Source: Streptomyces capillispiralis (GTDB lineage: Bacteria; Actinomycetota; Actinomycetes; Streptomycetales; Streptomycetaceae). From it: a stretch of DNA of 64,000 nucleotides. The stretch's first letter is position 1, and each line of letters opens with the position of its first letter. Shown piece after piece: positions 60,882-64,000 of the stretch. A model generated the notes under the pieces. The model was not told the DNA's origin. It ran no database searches and worked only from the letters and a program-made list of their open reading frames with translations. The translations under genes and the position numbers were made by a program. Location of the stretch: the NCBI RefSeq assembly GCF_007829875.1, contig NZ_VIWV01000001.1:4806501-4870500 (forward strand). The letters run 5' to 3'.

Positions 60882-61862
60882 CTACCCCTCCTTGACGAAC
60901 CCTTCCGCCACCATCCAGTCGAGCGCCACCTCGTGCGGGTCCTCCCCGTCGACGTCCACCTTGGCGTTGAGGGTCTGCGCCACGTCGTTGTCCAGCTTCG
61001 CCGTGACCGGGCCGAGGACGTCGGCGATCGCCGGCCACTCCTCGAAGGTGTCGGCGTTGACCGTCGGCGCCGCGTTGTAGTTGGGGAAGAACTTCCTGTC
61101 GTCCTCCATCACCACCAGGTTCATGGACTTGATGCGCCCGTCGGTGGTGAAGACCTCGCCGTAGGCGCAGGCGCCCTTCGCCGCCTGGGTGTAGATGATG
61201 CCGGTGTCCATCTGCGTGACGTCGCGCGCCGGGAGGTCCATCCCGTACGCCTTCTCCATGCCCGGCAGCCCGTCCGCGCGGTTGGCGAACTCGCCCTCCA
61301 CACAGAGCGTCACCGCGCCCGGGTCGGACTTCGCCAGCGCGGCCACGTCGGAGAGCGTGCGCGTGCGGTACTTCTCGTAGTTCGCCTGGTTCATGGCGAG
61401 GGCGTACGTGTTGTTCAGCTCCGACGGCTCCAGCCAGACCACGCCGTTCTTCTCGTCCGCGTCGCGCACCGCCTCCCACTGCTCCCGAGGGTCCGGGATC
61501 GGCCTGCTGTTGCCCTGGTACGTGATCCACGCCGTGCCCGTGTACTCGAACCCGGCGTCCGCCTCGCCGCCCACGACCGCCTCCCGGGAGCCGACGGAAC
61601 CCTGGATGCCGGTCCGGTCGACGACCTCGGCGCCGGCTGCCTGGAAGGCGATGCCCATGATCGCGCCGAGGATCAGCTGCTCGGTGAACTCCTTGGAGGT
61701 GACGGTGAGTTTCGCGCCCTCCAGCGGCTTGCCCCGGCCGATCGAGCCCGGCTCCACGTCGTCGACCATGGGGGAGCCGCTGGTCAGTCCGCAGCCCGCC
61801 GCGGCGGCCGTCAGCAGCGCCGCGGCCAGCAGCGCACCCCTGTGCCGTGCCGGCCGTCTCAT
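60882..61862 (-). CDS. Glycine betaine/choline ABC substrate-binding lipoprotein
   Basis: Protein of 326 aa with lipobox AAAAGCG (Cys about 24). The OpuCC/ProX-type domain includes KLTVTSKEFTEQLILGAIMG, GSREAVVGGEADAGFEYTGTAW and CAYGEVFTTDGRI. It overlaps the permease gene by 4 nt (ATGA). It captures compatible solutes such as glycine betaine, carnitine or choline for osmoprotection. Confidence 0.9.
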   Translation of the reverse strand: MRRPARHRGALLAAALLTAAAAGCGLTSGSPMVDDVEPGSIGRGKPLEGAKLTVTSKEFTEQLILGAIMGIAFQAAGAEVVDRTGIQGSVGSREAVVGGEADAGFEYTGTAWITYQGNSRPIPDPREQWEAVRDADEKNGVVWLEPSELNNTYALAMNQANYEKYRTRTLSDVAALAKSDPGAVTLCVEGEFANRADGLPGMEKAYGMDLPARDVTQMDTGIIYTQAAKGACAYGEVFTTDGRIKSMNLVVMEDDRKFFPNYNAAPTVNADTFEEWPAIADVLGPVTAKLDNDVAQTLNAKVDVDGEDPHEVALDWMVAEGFVKEG

Positions 61863-62716
61863 GGGCCCGCCTCCAGACCGCGCGGCCGCAGCAGCAGTTC
61901 CGCCAGGGAGGCCAGCCAGTCCACCAGCAGCGCCAGGGCGACGGTGAGGACGGAGCCCACCACCAGCACCGGCATCCGCTGGCTGGTGATCCCGGTGGTG
62001 ATCAGCACGCCGAGTCCGCCGCCCCCGCCGAAGGTGGCCAGGGTCGCCGTGCCGACGTTCAGGACGAGCGCGGTGCGCACACCGGCGAGGATCAGGGGGA
62101 CGGCCAGCGGCAGCTCCACCCGGGTCAGCACGCCCAGCGGGGACATGCCGATGCCGCGCGCCGCCTCCAGCAGCGTCGGGTCGTTGGCCCTGAGCCCGGC
62201 GATGGTGTTGGCCAGCACCGGCAGGACGGCGTAGGCGATGATGCCGATCAGGGCGGCCCTGCGGCCGATGCCGAGCCAGATCACCAGCAGCGCCAGCAGA
62301 CCGATCGCCGGGGTGGCCTGGCCCATGTTGGCGACGGCCATCGCGGCCGGGGTGGCCCGGCGGAACATGCCGCGGGTCAGCAGGATGCCCAGCGGGATCG
62401 CGATGAGCAGCACGAAGAACGTCGAGATCGCCGTGAGCTGGATGTGCTGCCACAGCGCCTTGGACACCTGCCCGTCGGACAGCGCGTTGCGGGTCAGCGC
62501 GTCGAGGTCGGCCTGCTCGAACCACAGCCAGGTCGCGAGCAGCACCGCGATCAGCACCACCGGCAGGAACGTCAGCTTCTGCCAGGTCACCCGGGGCCGC
62601 GTCGGCGGCGGCGGGGGAGCGGTGTCCTCCCCGTCGGACTCGGCGCCCTCGTCGCGGAAGGCGAGCCCCTTCACCTCGTGCTCGCCCTCGGGCCGCCGTC
62701 CGGACGCGGCCCTCAC
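61859..62716 (-). CDS. Glycine betaine/choline ABC permease (OpuCB type)
   Basis: Protein of 285 aa from GTG 62716, overlapping the ATPase stop (GTGA). An acidic/Pro-rich start precedes an N-terminal TM, a short periplasmic part, then the transporter core with NMGQATPAIGLLALL and the ATPase-coupling loop NDPTLLEAARGIGM. Only one permease gene is present within the operon segment visible. Confidence 0.9.
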   Translation of the reverse strand: MRAASGRRPEGEHEVKGLAFRDEGAESDGEDTAPPPPPTRPRVTWQKLTFLPVVLIAVLLATWLWFEQADLDALTRNALSDGQVSKALWQHIQLTAISTFFVLLIAIPLGILLTRGMFRRATPAAMAVANMGQATPAIGLLALLVIWLGIGRRAALIGIIAYAVLPVLANTIAGLRANDPTLLEAARGIGMSPLGVLTRVELPLAVPLILAGVRTALVLNVGTATLATFGGGGGLGVLITTGITSQRMPVLVVGSVLTVALALLVDWLASLAELLLRPRGLEAGP

Positions 62717-64000
62717 GCCTTCGCCTCCCCGCCGAAGCCGCCGAAGCCCTCCTGCTCGGCGTGCGTCTGCGCGGCCCGCTGCTCCTCCAGCTCGTGCTGC
62801 GCCTCCCGCGCCTCCAGCCGGTCGGCCTCCAGCAGTTCGTGCACCGAGTTCATCAGCGTCTCCACGTCCACGACACCCTCGTACGCGCCGCGCCGCCCGG
62901 TGACCGCGACCCGCCCGGTGTTGTCGGTGAGGACCGCCTCCAGCGCGTCCCGCAGGGTCGCGTCCCGGGTCACCGTGTCGTGGACCAGGGTGCCCGCGCG
63001 GGCCAGCGAGCCCTTGGCGCGCATCAGGTCGCCGCGCCGCAGCCACTTGTAGGGGCGGCCCTGCTTGTCCAGCAGCAGGATCTCGTTGGTGCCGCCGGAG
63101 CGGAGCCGGTTGAAGATGTGCTGGAGCGGGTCGTCGACGGTCACCGTCGGGTAGTCGGTGATCTCCACGTCCCGCACCCGGGTGAGGTTGAGCCGCTTCA
63201 GCGCCGCCCCGGCGCCCACGAAGCCCGAGACGAAGTCGTCGGCGGGGTTGGTGAGGATCGCCTCCGGGGTGTCGAACTGGGCGATGTGGGAGCGTTCGCG
63301 CAGCACCGCGATCCGGTCGCCGATCTTGATCGCCTCGTCGAAGTCGTGGGTGACGAAGACGATCGTCTTGTGCAGGTCGCGCTGGAGGCGGATCAGCTCG
63401 TCCTGGAGGTGGTCCCGGGTGATCGGGTCGACCGCGCCGAACGGCTCGTCCATCAGCAGCACCGGAGGGTCCGCCGCGAGCGCCCGCGCCACGCCCACCC
63501 GCTGCTGCTGGCCGCCGGACAGCTGACGCGGATAGCGGCCGTGGAACTCGCCCGGGTCCAGGCCGACCAGGTCCAGCATCTCCTCCACCCGGGCCCGCAC
63601 CCGGGCGGCCGGCCAGCGCAGCATCCTCGGCACCAGCGCGATGTTCTGCGCCACGGTCATGTGCGGGAACAGGCCGCTGGCCTGGATCGCGTAGCCGATC
63701 GTGCGGCGCAGCCGCACCGGGTCCATGTGGGTGACGTCCTCGCCGCCGATGCGGATCCGGCCGCCCGTCGGCTCGATCAGCCGGTTGATCATCTTCAGCG
63801 TGGTGGACTTCCCGCAGCCCGACGGGCCGACGAAGACCACCGTCTCGCCCGCCCGGATGTCCATGCTGACGTTGTCCACCGCGGGCAGCGTGCTGCCCGG
63901 ATACCGCTTGGTCAGGCCCTCCAGCTCGATGGTCGCCCCGACCGACCTGGGCGCCGCCCCGGGGGCCCGCGGTGCCTGTGGTGTCTGTGGTGTCTCAGCC
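62713..64000 (-). CDS. Glycine betaine/choline ABC ATPase with CBS domains (5' end beyond window)
   Basis: The frame stays open to the right edge with no start codon before the conserved IELEGLTKRYPGST, so the gene begins outside the window. Walker A is GPSGCGKST, the signature LSGGQQQR, Walker B VLLMDEPFGA and the H-loop FVTHDFDEA. Two C-terminal CBS domains (DYPTVTVDDPLQHIF; RDALEAVLTDNTGRVAV) would sense ionic strength or adenine nucleotides, as in OpuA/OpuC. It is first in the operon with the permease and binding protein. Confidence 0.9.
   Translation of the reverse strand, partial: AETPQTPQAPRAPGAAPRSVGATIELEGLTKRYPGSTLPAVDNVSMDIRAGETVVFVGPSGCGKSTTLKMINRLIEPTGGRIRIGGEDVTHMDPVRLRRTIGYAIQASGLFPHMTVAQNIALVPRMLRWPAARVRARVEEMLDLVGLDPGEFHGRYPRQLSGGQQQRVGVARALAADPPVLLMDEPFGAVDPITRDHLQDELIRLQRDLHKTIVFVTHDFDEAIKIGDRIAVLRERSHIAQFDTPEAILTNPADDFVSGFVGAGAALKRLNLTRVRDVEITDYPTVTVDDPLQHIFNRLRSGGTNEILLLDKQGRPYKWLRRGDLMRAKGSLARAGTLVHDTVTRDATLRDALEAVLTDNTGRVAVTGRRGAYEGVVDVETLMNSVHELLEADRLEAREAQHELEEQRAAQTHAEQEGFGGFGGEAKA

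Noticed and set aside
1..64000. CRISPR array, rRNA operon or prophage
   Set aside because: No regularly spaced direct repeats, rRNA motifs or phage structural genes were seen. The repeats found are coding or intergenic single elements.

Overview
The window is high-GC actinobacterial chromosome, almost certainly Streptomyces. Codon third positions are nearly all G/C, GTG and TTG starts are common, and there is a Streptomyces-type tmRNA. From memory, the gene order follows the conserved core around S. coelicolor SCO2974 down to about SCO2940 (pkaB, prfB, ftsEX, smpB, ssrA, matAB, narK, nnaR, sigU/rsuA, hup, murA, GH20 operon). No database search was possible, so orthologue names rest on recalled synteny plus motifs.

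Layout. 1-8.3 kb is housekeeping: the tail of an upstream gene, Ser/Thr kinase PkaB, RF2, a sortase-anchored acidic protein, a zinc-ribbon membrane protein, FtsE/FtsX, an S41 protease, SmpB and tmRNA. 8.4-12.9 kb holds a secreted PHB-depolymerase-like esterase, a LacI regulator with a palindromic operator, and a divergent MFS exporter/LysR pair. 13-18.2 kb is the mat locus: a repeat-rich membrane protein, then MatA (deacetylase plus GT2) and MatB (acyltransferase), translationally coupled and expected to make the PNAG-like polymer that glues hyphae into pellets. 18.3-20 kb has a hypothetical membrane protein and a 2H phosphoesterase.

20.5-30.1 kb is the accessory section. A four-gene operon (MfnB-like furan synthase, aldehyde dehydrogenase, zinc alcohol dehydrogenase, O-methyltransferase) looks like a compact furan pathway and is the best candidate here for an undescribed system. 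It is followed by an EF-hand protein, a probable transposase remnant, a broken and an intact copy of a secreted beta/gamma-crystallin-like gene, a lipoprotein, and an HTH/NB-ARC/TPR regulator with two TTA codons near its start.

30.3-33.7 kb carries nitrate transport and control (NarK, the HemD-like regulator NnaR) and a CGNR regulator. 34-37.8 kb carries SigU with its anti-sigma factor RsuA and a HelD/HelR-type RNA polymerase-clearing ATPase. A structured small-RNA candidate precedes the ACT-domain malic enzyme. HU, MurA, YqgE and a DUF3039 protein follow. 43-47.9 kb is a sugar ABC transporter plus GH20 beta-N-acetylhexosaminidase operon with a DasR-box-like site over its promoter, pointing to chito-oligosaccharide uptake.

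48.2-53.8 kb is an odd three-subunit molybdenum-hydroxylase operon: the iron-sulfur subunit carries about 600 extra disordered residues and the large subunit lacks key cofactor and catalytic motifs. Next come a tandem SUKH-like protein, tRNA-Cys, an MFS exporter, an SF2 helicase, an IclR regulator, a Lon-type serine protease, and a convergent glycine betaine/choline (OpuC-type) ABC operon running off the right edge. A recurring theme is a -10 hexamer 6-8 nt before the start codon in at least eight genes, suggesting widespread leaderless transcription.
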